Below the pieces are notes generated by a model. It saw only the letters and a list, made by a program, of their open reading frames with translations, made no database searches and was not told the origin of the DNA. This document shows positions 45,763 through 62,504 of a stretch of DNA of 64,000 nucleotides, piece after piece. The position numbers and the translations under genes were made by a program. The DNA comes from Myotis daubentonii (Eukaryota > Chordata > Mammalia > Chiroptera > Vespertilionidae): the NCBI RefSeq assembly GCF_963259705.1, contig NC_081844.1, forward strand, positions 42,659,341-42,723,340. Reading direction: 5' to 3'. Numbering within the stretch: the first letter of the stretch is position 1; the number at the start of each line of letters is the position of its first letter.

Positions 45763-47261
45763 TAAAGAAAAGGGAAAACATTTATTTGTAATCTGACTTT
45801 ATTACAATACTGAAATTAGAACAGGATTTTTATGTTCCTTCAGTTACATGTTATGATGATTTTGGAAATATAAGTTTGTGGTACATTTTGTTATCTTTTC
45901 TTTTATCTGGTTTGAAAGTCTTCTAGGGTTGTAATTCAGCTGAGAAGTCTCGCAACTAGGAAATAAATAGCTTGGTTAAATATCCTGTAAGACAGTGAAA
46001 GTAATCTATCATGTTTTCCCTCCTACTTCCTCTAGTGTACTACACTAGTCTAATGTGGACTCTGCAGAAAAGGAGGCCTGTCAGTTGCTCTGAAACTTGT
46101 TGACCACAAGTCTTTGCTTGTTTATAAAGGTGTCTGTACTTGACATTATTCGATGGCAATTAGAGTCATCCTTCTTCTCTACTAGGGCAGATTCGATTCT
46201 ACTTTACTGAGTTGTCAAAACCACAGTATTCACTCAGTTATGCAGTAGGCAGCAGAATGCAATATTAGAGACTCTTAGAGCTTGCATCTTGTTAGTGTGG
46301 TCCCTTGAAAGGAATTGGCAACTAAATTTTGAGGCAGGGCCAAACTTACTAATTTTATTTTATTTTTTCTTGGCACAAGTTACAAAATAATGATGGCTGT
46401 GAAATAATCTCATTATGTGGTTATTATTTAATACAATTTGACTTATGAAATTTAGTTTTCTAAGATGAGTTTATCTTGATTTTTTTTTCTAAATAGCATA
46501 GTAATGTAATATACTTTTGTGGCCTGGAGAAATCATTAAATTCTGGCTGGTGCCCAGATAACTATTATATTATGCTATTTGATCAAAGTTGGCTTGAAAG
46601 TGTTTGAAATGACTCTCCTACCTTAATTCACTGATAATGCTGTATTGCTATTATAATAGTTAATTTCCTGTTTCTCTTAAAGTTGCTAAAAGGCTTGTAA
46701 TGTCTTCCAGAAATTTTGAAATGGAAAATGGTTATAATGTGTTCTAAGGTAGAAGAAAGCTCTTTCCTATAACATTTTATGGGGAATTGATTTTTACCAC
46801 AGGCTGAGTTCTGGCCTTTAGTCTTATAGACCTAGAATATGAATTTTGTCATTTAAGGAAACTGAATAATTTCTTAGAGGCAAAATAAAATAAAACAAAT
46901 TTTAGTATTGAGAAAATGAAGTGAGAACATGGATTTGTTCATTTACAATGAGAAATATGGTAAACTGTCACAGAAATTTTAATATAAAGTCTTCATGACA
47001 AGCTCATTTTCTCAGACATAGAAAGCCTGCTTGCAATGAATGGGAATAGAAAAGAGCAAGTTAGGTGAATTAAATATTTATTAGTTTTAGATTAACATAG
47101 TGAATTCTTGTATCTCCACAATAATGGTAATCTTGCTAATAAGCAGCACTAATGATTGCTTTTGCGACTTTGTCTCTCCACCTTTCCTTCCCTCTCCCCT
47201 CTCTCTCAATTTTTAAATTTTTTTTTAATTTTTAAAACTTTTGTTAATCCTCACACAAGGG
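45763..47261 (+). other. NEK1 intron 1; no feature seen
   Basis: About 1.5 kb of AT-rich sequence without recent repeats or recognisable exons. Confidence 0.45.
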
Positions 47262-47475
47262 TATTTTTTTCCATTGATTTTTAGAGAGAGTGGAAAGGAA
47301 GAGGGGGGCAGAGACAGAGAGAAAGGGAGAGAGAGAGATATTGATGTGAGAGACACATCAATCAGTTGCCTCCCACACATGTCCTAACTGGGACATGCCC
47401 ATGACCAGGAATTGAACGCATGACCCTTCACTGTGCAAGTCAACCCTCTAACCACTAAGCAACATTTGCCAGGAC
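47262..47475 (-). repeat. Ves SINE, diverged
   Basis: Reversed copy: TTTCCATTGATTTTTAGAG, GACACATCAATCAGTTGCC, CCAGGAATTGAACGCATGACC. Confidence 0.9.
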
Positions 47476-48354
47476 TCTTTCACTTTTTTTAAAGATTTCA
47501 CTACCTCGCATATTTGGCTTCTGTCTCCACCAGTCTCCTGAAATTACTATTACTAAAGCTTCTAATGATCTTAATCAAATATCTGGGTATGGTAAGAGTC
47601 TAATTATACCAAAGGCAGAAATATAAAGAAAAGATTGATACATTTGTTCATATTGTTAACAGAGGGGAGAGGGCCTCGTCTCTCCTAGTTGCTTGTGGAT
47701 ATGGATTTCTTGTGATATCCGGAGAAAAATAATTTTCTGAGACTTGCACAGGAGGATGCAATATGATAGAAAGCTTTCTGTGGAATTAAATTTCTGAATT
47801 TCCAAAATCCCATTTCCTTTTGTCCTGCCATAAAAGAAGTGTAGCTAGGGCTTCATTAGAGCTAAAATCAGAGCTAGTGTCCAGAGTTGCCTTTCCATGC
47901 CTGCACAGTCCAATCCAGCATCAGGCTAGCTTAATTTGTGTTTCCCCGCTGCATTCCATCAGTCCATTGCATGTAGAGTCTGCAGGGCCACATGGCTATG
48001 GGGGAAACATGGGTAGGAGCAAAACAAGAGAGCCCCATAAGTCTAGAGGAGCCAAGACTGGGGAGCAACAAAAGAGAGAATTCCTCTGTTGAGGGGATTA
48101 TGTATTCCCAAATTTTCACAGGCTTACAGTGTCCACGCCCATTCTATTCCAAGGTTGACTGACTGGCAAGTACCTTCCCTCTGTCACCCAACTTTACTGG
48201 GCATGCATCTGTCTTCCCTTTGTTGGAACTCTTCCCCCAGTGTTTTGCAGGGAATAGCCCTGTGGTTCCCTGGGGATTGCAAGTTGTAGTTTCCTGGTGA
48301 AGCTGCCCAAATGACAAGCCTATAATGTCTGGCCTTCCCTTTCCTTCTTTCCTA
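47476..48354 (+). other. NEK1 intron 1; unrecognised sequence
   Basis: 47810-48300 is less AT-rich than the surroundings (for example CCACATGGCTATGGGGGAAAC) and may be an old LTR or other repeat, but I cannot assign it. No exon is recognised. Confidence 0.35.
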
Positions 48355-48749
48355 TCCTCTATAATAAAAGCCTGATATGCAAATTGGCCTTTCGGGCAGT
48401 TGTTTTGACAGAAAGTTAGACTGGGAAACCAGGAGTTCGACCACTCGCTGACCACCAGGGGGTGGCGTGGATCATGGCGGGCGTCCGTGACATGGCACTG
48501 GCAGCGGGCGGCAGTGGAGGTGCTGCCGGCCCCGATGGGTCCCGACGAGAACGGGACTGCGGTGGGATGGTGGAGCAGGTGAGTGGGTGGCACCAGGCCA
48601 AGGCGGGTGTGAGCAGGGGCCCGATCGCCCTGCTGATTGCCCCACAGGCACTGAGGGAGCCAAGCGAGGGGCCACGGCCCTGAACGATTGCCCCACAGGC
48701 GGGATGGTGGAGCAGGTGAGGGCGGCGCCAGGCCAAGGCGGGGTGCACT

Positions 48750-48795
<46 letters not shown>

Positions 48796-49497
48796 GGAGT
48801 GTCCCTCAGCCCAGCCTGCCCCCTCTCACATACTGGGAGCCCTCAGGCATTGACCCCCATCACCCTCCAATCGCAGGATCGGCCCCTTGCCCAGGCCTGA
48901 CGCCTTTGACAGAGGTGTCAGGCCTGGGCAGGGGACCCTCATTTCCCCCCATCACTGGTTCTGCCCCCAGCCCAGGCCTGATGCCTCGGCCAGAGGCGTA
49001 GACCCTCATCACCCTCCGATCGCCTGATCAGCCCCTTGCCCAGGCCTGACGCCTCCGCCAGAGGTATCAGGCTTGGACAGGGGACCCCCATTTCCCCCCG
49101 ATCACTGGCTCTGACCCCCGCCCAGGCCTGAGGCCTCTGGCCCAGGAATCATGCCTGGGCAGGGGACCCCCATCTCCCTCTGATCGCTTGCTCCACCCCC
49201 CGCCCAAGCCTGACGCCTCTGACCCAGGCTTCAGGCCTGGGCAAGGGGACCATCATATCCCCCCAATCCCTGGCTCCGCCCCCCACCCAGGCCTGATGCC
49301 TCGGCCAGAGGAGTTGACCCTCATCACCCTCCGATCACCAATCACCGGATCGGCCCCTTGACCAGGCCTGAGGCCTCTGGCTGAGGCGTCCGGCCCGGGC
49401 AGCGGGGACCCGCAGCTGCAGCGGCCCTGCAATCGTGGGCTCCGCTTTAGGCCCAGGCAAGGGACCCCTAGCTCCTGGGACTGCCAGCTTCGACCGG
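48355..49497 (+). mobile_element. Helitron with 5' end but no 3' terminus, fused to L1
   Basis: It starts TCCTCTATAATAAAAGCC after A48354 and continues with Helitron-type sequence, a (GT)n run (48752-48792) and a GC-rich tandem block (48890-49480; units with CCCAGGCCTGACGCCTC). No hairpin plus CTAG terminus appears before L1 sequence begins at about 49498. Either the 3' end is deleted or the element ran into the L1. Confidence 0.75.
48752..48792. repeat. (GT)n microsatellite inside Helitron
   Basis: About 20 GT units. It parallels the AC runs in other Helitrons of this window. Confidence 0.95.
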
Positions 49498-52400
49498 CTT
49501 ATTTCGCTTAGCATAATGCTCTCCAGTTCCATCCATACTGTTGCAAATGTTAACAATTCCTTCTTTTTTACCGAAGTGTAGTATTCCATTGTGTAGATGT
49601 ACCATAGTTTTTTAATCCACTCATCTGTTGATGGGCACTTAGGCTGTTTCCAAATCTTAGCTATGGTAAATTGTGCTGCTATGAACATAGGGGTGCATAT
49701 ATCCTTTCTGATTGGTGTTTCTAGTTTTTTGGGATATATTCCTAGAAGTGGGATCACTGGGTCAAATGGTAGTTCCATCTTTAGTTTTTTTAGGAAACTC
49801 CATACTGTTCTCCACAGTGGCTGCACCAGTCTGCATTCCCACCAGCAGTGCACAAGGGTTCCTTTTTCTCTGCATCCTCGCCAGCACTTGTCATTTGTTG
49901 ATTTGTTGATGGTAGCCATTCTGACAGGTGTGAGATGGTACCTCATTGTTGTTTTGATTTGCATCTCTTGGATGATTAGTGACTTTGAGCATGTTTTCAT
50001 ATGTCTCTTGGCTTTCTGTATGTCCTCTTTCGAAAAGTATCTATTTGGATCCATAGCCCATTTTTTGATTGGGTTGCTTATCTTCCTTTTGTTAAGTTGA
50101 ATGAGTTCCCTATAAATGTTGGAGATTAAACCCTTATGGGAGATAACATTGGCAAATATGTTCTCCCATGCAGTGGGCTTTCTTGCTGTTTTGTTAATGG
50201 TTTCTTTTGCTGTGCAGAAGCTTTTTATTTTGATGTAGTCCCATTTGTTTATTTTCTCTTTAGTTTCCATTGCCCTAGGACAGTGGTCGGCAAACTGTGG
50301 CTCGGGAGCCACATGCGGCTCTTTGGCCCCTTGAGTGTGGCTCTTCCACAAAATACCATGTGCGAGCGCACATGTACAGTGCGATTGAAACTTCGTGGCC
50401 CATGCACAGAAGTCAGTATTTTGTTGAAGAGCCACACTTAAGGGGCCAAAGAGCTGCATGTGGCTCGCGAGTTGCAATTTGCCGACCACTGCCCTAGGAG
50501 CTGTATTGGTGAAGATATTGCTTTGGCATATGTCTGAGATTTTGCTGCCTGTGGATTCCTCTAATATTTTTATGGTTTCCCGTCTTATGTTTAAGTCCTT
50601 TATCCATTTTGAGTTTATTTTTGTGTATGGTGTATTGTTCATATTTTGTTCTCTTTTTTCTTCTTCTTTTCCCTTTAACATTTCATGTAATACTGGTTTG
50701 GTGGTGGTGAACTCCTTTAGCTTTTTCTAGTCTGTGAAACTCTTTGACTGACCCTCAATTATAAATTGTAGTTTTGCTGGGTAGAGTAATCTTGATTGTG
50801 CGTCCTTGCTTTTCATCACTTTGAATATTTCTTGCCTCTTTATTCTGGCCTGCAGTTTCTGTTGAGAAATCAGTAGTTGTATGGGCATTTCCTTGTAGGT
50901 AATTAACTGCTTTTCTCTTTCTGCTTTTATGATTCTTTGTCTTTAATCTTTGGCATTTTCATTATGATGTTTCTTGTTGGGGCCTATTTGGGTTCCTCTC
51001 TGCACTTATTGGATTTGTAAGTCTATTTCTTTCACCAGATAAGGGAACTTTTCTGTCATTATTTTTTCAAATACGTTTTCAATTTCTTGCTCCTGCTCTT
51101 CTATATCTGGCACCCTCATGATGCGAATGGTGATATGCTTGAAGTTGTCCCAGAGACTCCTTACACTATCTTCATATTTTTAGATTCTTTTTTCTTTTTA
51201 CTGTTCTGATTGGGTGTTTTTTGCTTCCTCATATTTTAAATTGATTTGATTCTCTGTGTCCTCTACTCTACTGTTAATTCCCTGTAAATTATTCTTCATT
51301 TCAGTTAGTGTATCCTTCATTTCTAACTGGTCCTTTTTTATGTTATTGTTGTTCTCACTAAGATCCCTGAAGCTCTCATTAAATTCCTTGAGCATCCTTA
51401 TGACCATTGTTTTGAACTCTCTATCTGGTAATTTGCTTGCTTCCATTTAATTTAGTTCTTTTTCTGGAGATTGCTTCTGTTCTTTCATTTGTGACATGTT
51501 TCTTTGTCTCTGCATTTTGGCAGTTTCACTGTGTTTGTTTCTATGTGTTAGGTAGAGCTGCTATGTCTCCTGGTATTGGTAGAGTGGCCTTGTGTAGTTG
51601 GTATTCTGTAGGGCACAGTGGCTCAGCCTCCCAAGTCACCTGAGCTGGGCACTCTAAGTGCTCCCTTGTGTGGGCTGTGTGCACTGTCCTGTTGTAGTCG
51701 AGTATTGATTGTTGTTGGCATCACTGGGAGGGATTGACACCCAGGCCAATCGGCTGTTCCGACCAGCTGTGACTACAGTGGAAGAGCCGCTGTGCAGGAG
51801 ATGCCCCCATGGAGCAGGACTTGCTTCAGTGGGGCTGTGGTGCTCATCGAGTCTGCCCCTTGAGTGTGTTGCTCGTGGATATGGTAGGGTTGTAATCTGG
51901 CATGGTCTGAAGCTGTCCACTGGCTCTGGGGCCTCTTGGGAGGTGCAAAGTCAGCTACTACCTGTGCCCTGCCTAAGGCCACCTGGCCTGAGCTTCAGAG
52001 CAATCTGAAGAGGGCTGCTACTTATGTTGGAGTTGGAGGTGTCCAGGAGAGGCCAAGCTGTGAACAAGGCAGGCTGCTGATAGTGCTGGACCTGGGATCA
52101 CTTAGCAAGAGGTATGGGGCATGCTGAGTCCAGCTGCTGCTTGTTTGAGACATTTTAGGAAACCTGAAGCCTGAGCCAGGACAGGCCATTCACATGGAAA
52201 AGCCACTGCAAACAGCTTGGGTGAGGCTACAAATTGGGTGGGATAGGGCTTCAGGGAGTCAACAAGGTGAGGAAAACTGTGGGCCAGGTTGATGGAGACT
52301 CAAAAATGGTGACTGCCGATATGCACTGTGGTGGGGAGGTCTTAGCAATGGAACAATAACCTATACCAGCTCTTTGTCTGGGAGAAAGATGCCCCCCCCA

Positions 52401-52880
52401 ATCTTGCTCTAATGCCAAACAATTACGTGCCTCCCCATATGTCCCTGAATCCTTTCTGTTGCCCCAGCGCTGGAACTCAGAGGGAGTAAGTCTGTGAGCC
52501 AGCTATTAAAAAGGAACTGCTTGGTATTCCAGCAGCCTTTGTGTCACTAAGGCACAATCCCTGCTGGTTTTTATAGCCCGAAGTTATGGGGACTTCTCTA
52601 CCAGGCACTGGAACCCAGGGCTGAGAGATCGGGTGTGGGAGTGGGACCCCTTGTTCCTCACGGGAGGCCTCTGTGGCCAAGGTATCCCACCCTATTAAAA
52701 AAAAGCCACGCGTGAGTGTTGGAATAGCCCGTTTTGCGCCTCCATGCCACCGACTAGTCTCAATGTGACTTCTTTAATTCTCTAGTTGATAGTTGTTCTG
52801 TGGTTTAGTTGTAATTTTGATGTGGTTGTGGGAGGATGCGAGTACCATGTTTAACCTATGTCGTCACCTTGGCCCTCCCT
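49498..52880 (-). mobile_element. Internally deleted L1 with 5' UTR, ORF1 remnant and ORF2 end
   Basis: In minus orientation, 52880-51450 is a GC-richer L1 5' UTR (CCACCGACTAGTCTC-type). 51446-50690 is an ORF1 with coiled-coil frame (51446-51198, MEASKLPDREF start, ENNNNIKKDQ) and an eroded C-terminal part. At about 50640 the sequence jumps into the last third of ORF2, which is cut off at 49498 before the natural stop and 3' UTR. Endonuclease and reverse transcriptase regions are missing. A hAT element sits at 50281-50491. Confidence 0.88.
50281..50491. mobile_element. hAT-type non-autonomous element (211 bp) in L1 ORF2
   Basis: Termini CAGTGGTCGGCAAACTG and CAATTTGCCGACCACTG. CCCTAGGA is duplicated exactly at 50273-50280 and 50492-50499. 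The intact sister L1 at 16324 shows the empty site (GCCCTAGG). With its duplication the insertion adds 219 bp, a multiple of three, and leaves the L1 frame open. Confidence 0.96.
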
Positions 52881-53044
52881 CCTACTTTTAAAAAGACTGT
52901 TCCAGAAAAAAATGGACAAAGAACACGGATGAAGTGTTTCAAAGATCAGAAATACAAATGTTCAATAAACATGGGTGAATTTTTCAAATTCACTGTTAGG
53001 CAAAAGAAAAGGCACCATTTTTCCCTTCAAATGTAATGGATAAC
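52881..53044 (+). other. NEK1 intron 1; short unrecognised stretch
   Basis: Contains TTCAAAGATCAGAAATACAA and similar AT-rich sequence; no feature seen. Confidence 0.35.
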
Positions 53045-53280
53045 AAGAACTGAAAGTGAGGCAGTGCTCCCTATGTGCCAGCACTGTTCTTAGTACATGA
53101 CTGAAATTAATCCTCCAACAAGTCTGTAAGTACAGACTGCTTTTATCCACAGTTTACAGATGAAAAAACTGAGGCACATGAAAATGAGTAACTTGCCCAA
53201 GGTCACATAAGTAATAAGTGATAAAGCTAGGATTTAAACCTAGGTTCTTTGATTCCAGGGTTTCAGTGCTCTTGACTACC
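53045..53280 (-). repeat. MIR SINE
   Basis: TTTACAGATGAAAAAACTGAGG, ACTTGCCCAAGGTCACATAA and ATTTAAACCTAGGTTC are the MIR core in reverse, well preserved for its age. Confidence 0.88.
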
Positions 53281-53347
53281 CTTAATTGCCTCTCAAAGAT
53301 TTTAATAACACCAGTGTTAAAGAAGTACCTAGGAGCAAGCACTTTTA

Positions 53348-53510
53348 ATTTTTTAAAAAAATTGATTTCAGAGAGGAAGGGAGAGGGAGAGACAGAAACA
53401 TCAGTGATGAGAGAGAATCATTGATCAGCTGCCTCCTACATGCCCCACACTGGGGATCGAGCCTCCTGGTTCATAGGCGATGCTCAACCACTGAGGCACA
53501 CTGGTCGGGC
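53348..53510 (-). repeat. Ves SINE, internally shortened, 12-bp duplication
   Basis: Reversed Ves with a deletion between CACTGGGGATCGAGCC and CTGGTTCATAGGCGATGC. CAAGCACTTTTA occurs at 53336-53347 and 53511-53522. Confidence 0.93.
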
Positions 53511-53522
53511 CAAGCACTTTTA

Positions 53523-53876
53523 TACACTGCTGGTTATAATATACATTATTAGTCATTTCTGTAAGACAATTAAGCAATATGTTTGAAAGTTTTAACATGT
53601 TCACATTCTTTGAACTAAGAATTTATCCTAAGGAATTTTTATAAGTAATAAGTACATAAAAATGTAAGTATGGAAATTTTATCTGAAGTTTTTTTTAGAC
53701 TAGCAAACACTGTAAATAATTTAAATGTATAATAGGGGATTAATTAAATAACTTTGGCAAACAGTCTTATTGGAGATAATAAAGTAGTGCTAGTAATTAA
53801 TTCATAAAAGAAAAAGTTTGTTTCTCTCTCCATATATGTTAAGTATATACAGTATTTGACTTTACAAAGCCTTTTT
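53523..53876 (+). other. NEK1 intron 1; no feature seen
   Basis: AT-rich; may contain old LINE remnants. Confidence 0.35.
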
Positions 53877-53890
53877 ATAAAATTGAAATG

Positions 53891-54103
53891 GTGTGTCTCA
53901 GTGGTTGAGTGTTGACCTATGAACCAGGAAGTCTGGTTCGATTCCTAATAAGGGCACATGCCCAGGTTGTGGGCTCAATACCCAGTAGGGTGCATGCAGG
54001 AGGCAGCCCATCAGTGATTCTCTCTTATCATTGAAGTTTCTATTTCTCCCTCTCCCTTCTCTGAAATCAATAAAAATATATTTATAAAAAGATAATAAAA
54101 ATA
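53891..54103 (+). repeat. Ves SINE with 14-bp target duplication
   Basis: Ves of the 'CCTATGAACCAGGAAGTC' sub-type; ATAAAATTGAAATG occurs at 53877-53890 and 54104-54117. It lies only 200 bases before the first coding exon of NEK1. Confidence 0.95.
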
Positions 54104-54244
54104 ATAAAATTGAAATGTCACTGTTTTTCTCTTTTTAGCTATTACTAGGTTGCATGAATAAAATAAAGTTTATTTAACTTTCCGTAAATATTTAAAATAT
54201 CCTTTTAAGTACACACATCACTAAGGAAGTATAATTTAAATTAA

Positions 54245-55691
<1,447 letters not shown>

Positions 55692-55704
55692 ATTGTTTCA
55701 TATA

Positions 55705-55916
55705 GCCAGGCCAGGTGGTTCAGTTGGTTGAGCATCATCCCATGCACCAAAAAGGTTGCAATTTCTTTTCCTGGTCAGGGCACATACCTGAATTGCAGGT
55801 TCATCCCCAGTTGGGGCATATACAAGAGGCAACCGATTAATGTTTCTCTCTCTTTCTCTCTCTGTGTGTGTGTGTGTGTCTCCTTTTCTCTCTCAAAAAA
55901 ATCAATCAATAAAAAA
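55705..55916 (+). repeat. Ves SINE with 13-bp target duplication
   Basis: GCCAGGCCAGGTGGTTCAG head, CATGCACCAAAAAGGTTGC body, an internal (GT)8 run and an A-rich tail. ATTGTTTCATATA occurs at 55692-55704 and 55917-55929. Confidence 0.95.
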
Positions 55917-55929
55917 ATTGTTTCATATA

Positions 55930-57180
55930 ATATGAGAGTGGAGAGAAAATATTTTTGGGTATTTAAATGTATAATTAGATTTAATATTAAATATTAGACA
56001 CTTTATCTGTATCTCTAAAATTTATACATTTTAAAAATTTTGATCTTATTGAAAAAGTGGGAGTTTGTATTGTATCATTGTATATTTGAGTATATGTGTT
56101 ATACATTTTTATTTTCTCTACTTCGTTACTTAAACATAAGGGTAGTGTCTTATATTTCTGTATCCCTAGCATCTGTGCAAAGTGCCTGGCACTGAGATGT
56201 GTGAATGATTGAAGGGATACAAAATAGATTAGTACTTCCCTCATGGAGAAAAGACTTTTTAGTTAACCTTATATTTTAAGTAGTATTTATCCCCCAAATA
56301 AACAATGTTTAAGCAGCAGAAAACATTACAGAATGTTTGTACTAAAGCTCCAGCATTTTATTTCAGGATTCCTTCTCCATCCCTTTCACAGTTCTTATTT
56401 AACCTCCTCTGTTTCCCTATCTCTGTTTCTGTCTCTTTCTCTCTTTCACACACACATACACATTTACCTTTTTTAAAAAAATATTTTGATGGTTTTATTT
56501 ATTTATTTTTGATACATGCATATGGTACAAAATTCAGATGTTATATAACAGTAAAAAGTTTGCCTTCTATTCCTACCTTCCAGGTACCTATTTTCCTTTC
56601 CTGGAGTTAACCACTGTTCACCACTGTCTTGTGTTTTTTTTCCCAAAAGTGCTCTATGCATTAGTAAGCATACATAAAATGATAGCATACTGTACATAAT
56701 TTTTGCTCTTTGTTTTTATGCTACATAAATGTTAATATCCTATACATATTTTTATAAATAGTGGATTATAGATTTCTTTTTGCATTGTGATTTCTCACAT
56801 GTATATTTGGATAATCTTTTCTTATCAATCATAAAGTGTTATAACAGATCCTTAATTAGTTATATAGGTTCCCAATCCATGGCACATTAGAAGCAGTACT
56901 ATATCAGAAGGGGATATCAGCACTACAAGTAATAACACCACCACAAGGTGCAAGAAATAAGTACTGCTGGAAATAAGGCCATAAGCACAGAGAGAAGTGA
57001 AAACTTAGAAACGTTCTTTGAGTTGCAATAGTTTCACTAGTAAGCAGTAGTTTAGTAAATGTTAGAAGCGCTATTGGCCTTTCTTATGTGGGAAGAATAA
57101 GCATAGTTTTATTCTTTTATAAGAATAAGGGTGGAGAGAAGGATTAAGAAGTGTCTACCCACAGAGTCATGAAAGTATTA
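55930..57180 (+). other. NEK1 intron; old antisense LINE-like part at 56490-56830
   Basis: GTACAAAATTCAGATGTTAT, CACTGTTCACCACTGTCTTG and AAATAGTGGATTATAGATTT look like an ancient L1 remnant in reverse. The rest is unrecognised, with no exon. Confidence 0.4.
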
Positions 57181-57771
57181 TCCTATCTAATAATAGACAA
57201 ACATGGTAATTGACCGTACCTTTGCTATGCCTCCCATTGGCTAATCAGTCCAATATGCAAATTAACCCAACCAAGATGGCGGCCGGCAGCCACACAGCTG
57301 AAGTGAGCAGGAGGCTTGCTTGCTCCAGTGATGGAGGAAGCCAAGGTTCCCCGCCTGCCGCAGCCCGGCTCTGAGCTCCAAAAGCAACAAAGCTTCAATT
57401 ATAGAAGCTAAACAAACCCCAGATACCTGCTTTTAGCAGGTCGTGGCCTCAGAGCTGGAGCGAGCAGGAGCCGGCTTTCAGCTCCAGTGACGGCAACGAA
57501 GTTTCAATTATAGAAGGTAAATAAATCCCAGAATAAAAAAAAAAAGAAAAAAAGGAGAGGCTGGGAGCTTAAGTCGCCAGCCAGCCTGAAAATGGCCCTC
57601 AGCCCCTCACCCAGACTGGCCAGGCACCCCAGTGGGGACCCCCACCCTGAAGGGTGTGTGATCAGCTGCAAACAGCCATCAGCCCTTCACCCAGGCTGGC
57701 CAGGTACCCAAGCGGGACCCCCACCCTGATCTGCGACACCCTTCAGGGCAAACCCATGTACCGGGCCTCTA
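57181..57771 (+). mobile_element. Non-autonomous Helitron, first of a head-to-tail pair
   Basis: It begins TCCTATCTAATAATAGACAA after host A57180 and ends CATGTACCGGGCCTCTA at 57771, with the next Helitron's TCC at 57772. Family mate of 1326-1964 (shared AAGATGGCGGCCGGCAGCC). It has a partial internal duplication around AGCTTCAATTATAGAAG / AGTTTCAATTATAGAAG. The final G of CTAG is absent. Confidence 0.9.
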
Positions 57772-58230
57772 TCCTATACAGTAAAAGGGTAATATGCAAA
57801 CTGACCCTAACAGCAGAAAGACTGGGAATGACTGGTCACTATGACACACACTGACCACCAGCTCAATGCAGGAGCTGCCCTCTGGTGGTCAGTGCGCTCC
57901 CACATGGGGGAGCTCTGCTCAGCCACAAGCCAGGCTGATGGCTGCCAGCACAGCAGTGGTGGTGGGAGCCTCTCCTGCCTCCTCAGCAGTGCTAAGGATG
58001 TCTGACTGCAGCTTAGGTCTGCTCCCCACTGGCAAATGGACATCCCCCGAGGGCTCCTGGGCTGCCAGAGGGATGTCTGATTGCCAGCTTAGGCCCAATC
58101 CCCCTGGGGAGCAGGCCTAAGCCAGCAGGTGGTCATCCCCCGAGGGGTCCCAGACTGCGAGAGGGCACAGGCTGGGCTGAGGGATCCCCTCCCCCCTGAG
58201 TGCAGAAATTTTTGTGCACCGGGCCTCTAG
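57772..58230 (+). mobile_element. Non-autonomous Helitron, second of a head-to-tail pair
   Basis: It starts TCCTATACAGTAAAAGGG and ends TTTGTGCACCGGGCCTCTAG before host T58231. It closely resembles 13947-14407 through most of its length. Confidence 0.93.
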
Positions 58231-58411
58231 TTAATAATAAGTATTACAATATACATTTCAACTTAAGATGGGTTTATTGGGATGTAGCCCCATCATAAGT
58301 CAAGGAATTATTTGTATATCTGTCTACATATTGTCTGTATTCCAGAGATGTTTGGGTCAATGTGGATACTGCTATCCAATAAGATTGTGTGTTCTTGGTA
58401 GAAAGAATATT

Positions 58412-58970
58412 TTTTTTTTTTTTGAATTTTGAACTTTTTTTTTTTTTTTTTTTGCTTAAAGTATTACAAAGGGTATTACATATGTATCCATTTTATCCCC
58501 CCACCCTAGACAGTCCCCTAGCCTCCCCTATCACCCAGTGTCTTATGTCCATTGGTTATGCTCATATGCATGCATACAAGTCCTTTAGTTGATCTCTTAC
58601 CCCCCTACCTCCTGCCCCCCAACCCTCCCCGGCCTTCCCGCTGCAGTTTGACAATCTGTTTGAGGCAGCTCTGCCTCTGTATCTATTATTGTTCAAAAGT
58701 TTATAATGGTCTCTATTGTCCATGAATGAGTGGGATCATGTGGTATTTTTCCTTTATTGACTGGCTTATTTCACTTAGCGTAATGCTCTCCAGTTCCATC
58801 CATGACGTTGCAAATGGTAAGAGTTCCTTCCTTTTTACAGCAGCATAGTATTCCATCGTGTAGATGTACCACAGTTTTCTAATCCATTCATCTACTGATG
58901 GGCACTTAGGCTGTTTCCAGATCTTAGCTATGGTGAATTGTGCTGCTATGAACATAGGGGTGCATATATC
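58412..58970 (-). mobile_element. Young 5'-truncated L1 with 18-bp target duplication
   Basis: CTTGGTAGAAAGAATATT occurs at 58394-58411 and 58971-58988. Inside, on the minus strand, are the ORF2 C-terminal 80 codons (58955-58713, from MFIAAQF to the natural stop), the G-rich 3' UTR and a poly-A tail (T runs at 58412-58455). It is nearly the same sequence as the 3' end of the L1 at 16324-17700. It lies in the NEK1 intron, antisense to the gene, about 200 bases before coding exon 3. Confidence 0.96.
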
Positions 58971-59180
58971 CTTGGTAGAAAGAATATTAATGATGGAGTT
59001 ATTAACCCAAGTTATTGAATGTCTGTGTTATCAGTATATCTTGACTTTGCATTCTAATTCTTTTGAGTGTTATTCTGTTTCTGGTTTAACAGAACACAAT
59101 TAATTAATTGCTGCTTTTCAGTAAACCTTTTGGTACCTTTCTTTATGCTTTTGATACACATGTTAAAAAATGGAATCTAA

Positions 59181-62504
<3,324 letters not shown>

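Noticed and set aside
48462..48683. 73-codon frame in the GC-rich Helitron at 48355 as a captured host exon
   Set aside because: Glycine- and alanine-rich with no recognisable domain or paired splice sites; it is typical of GC-rich Helitron DNA.
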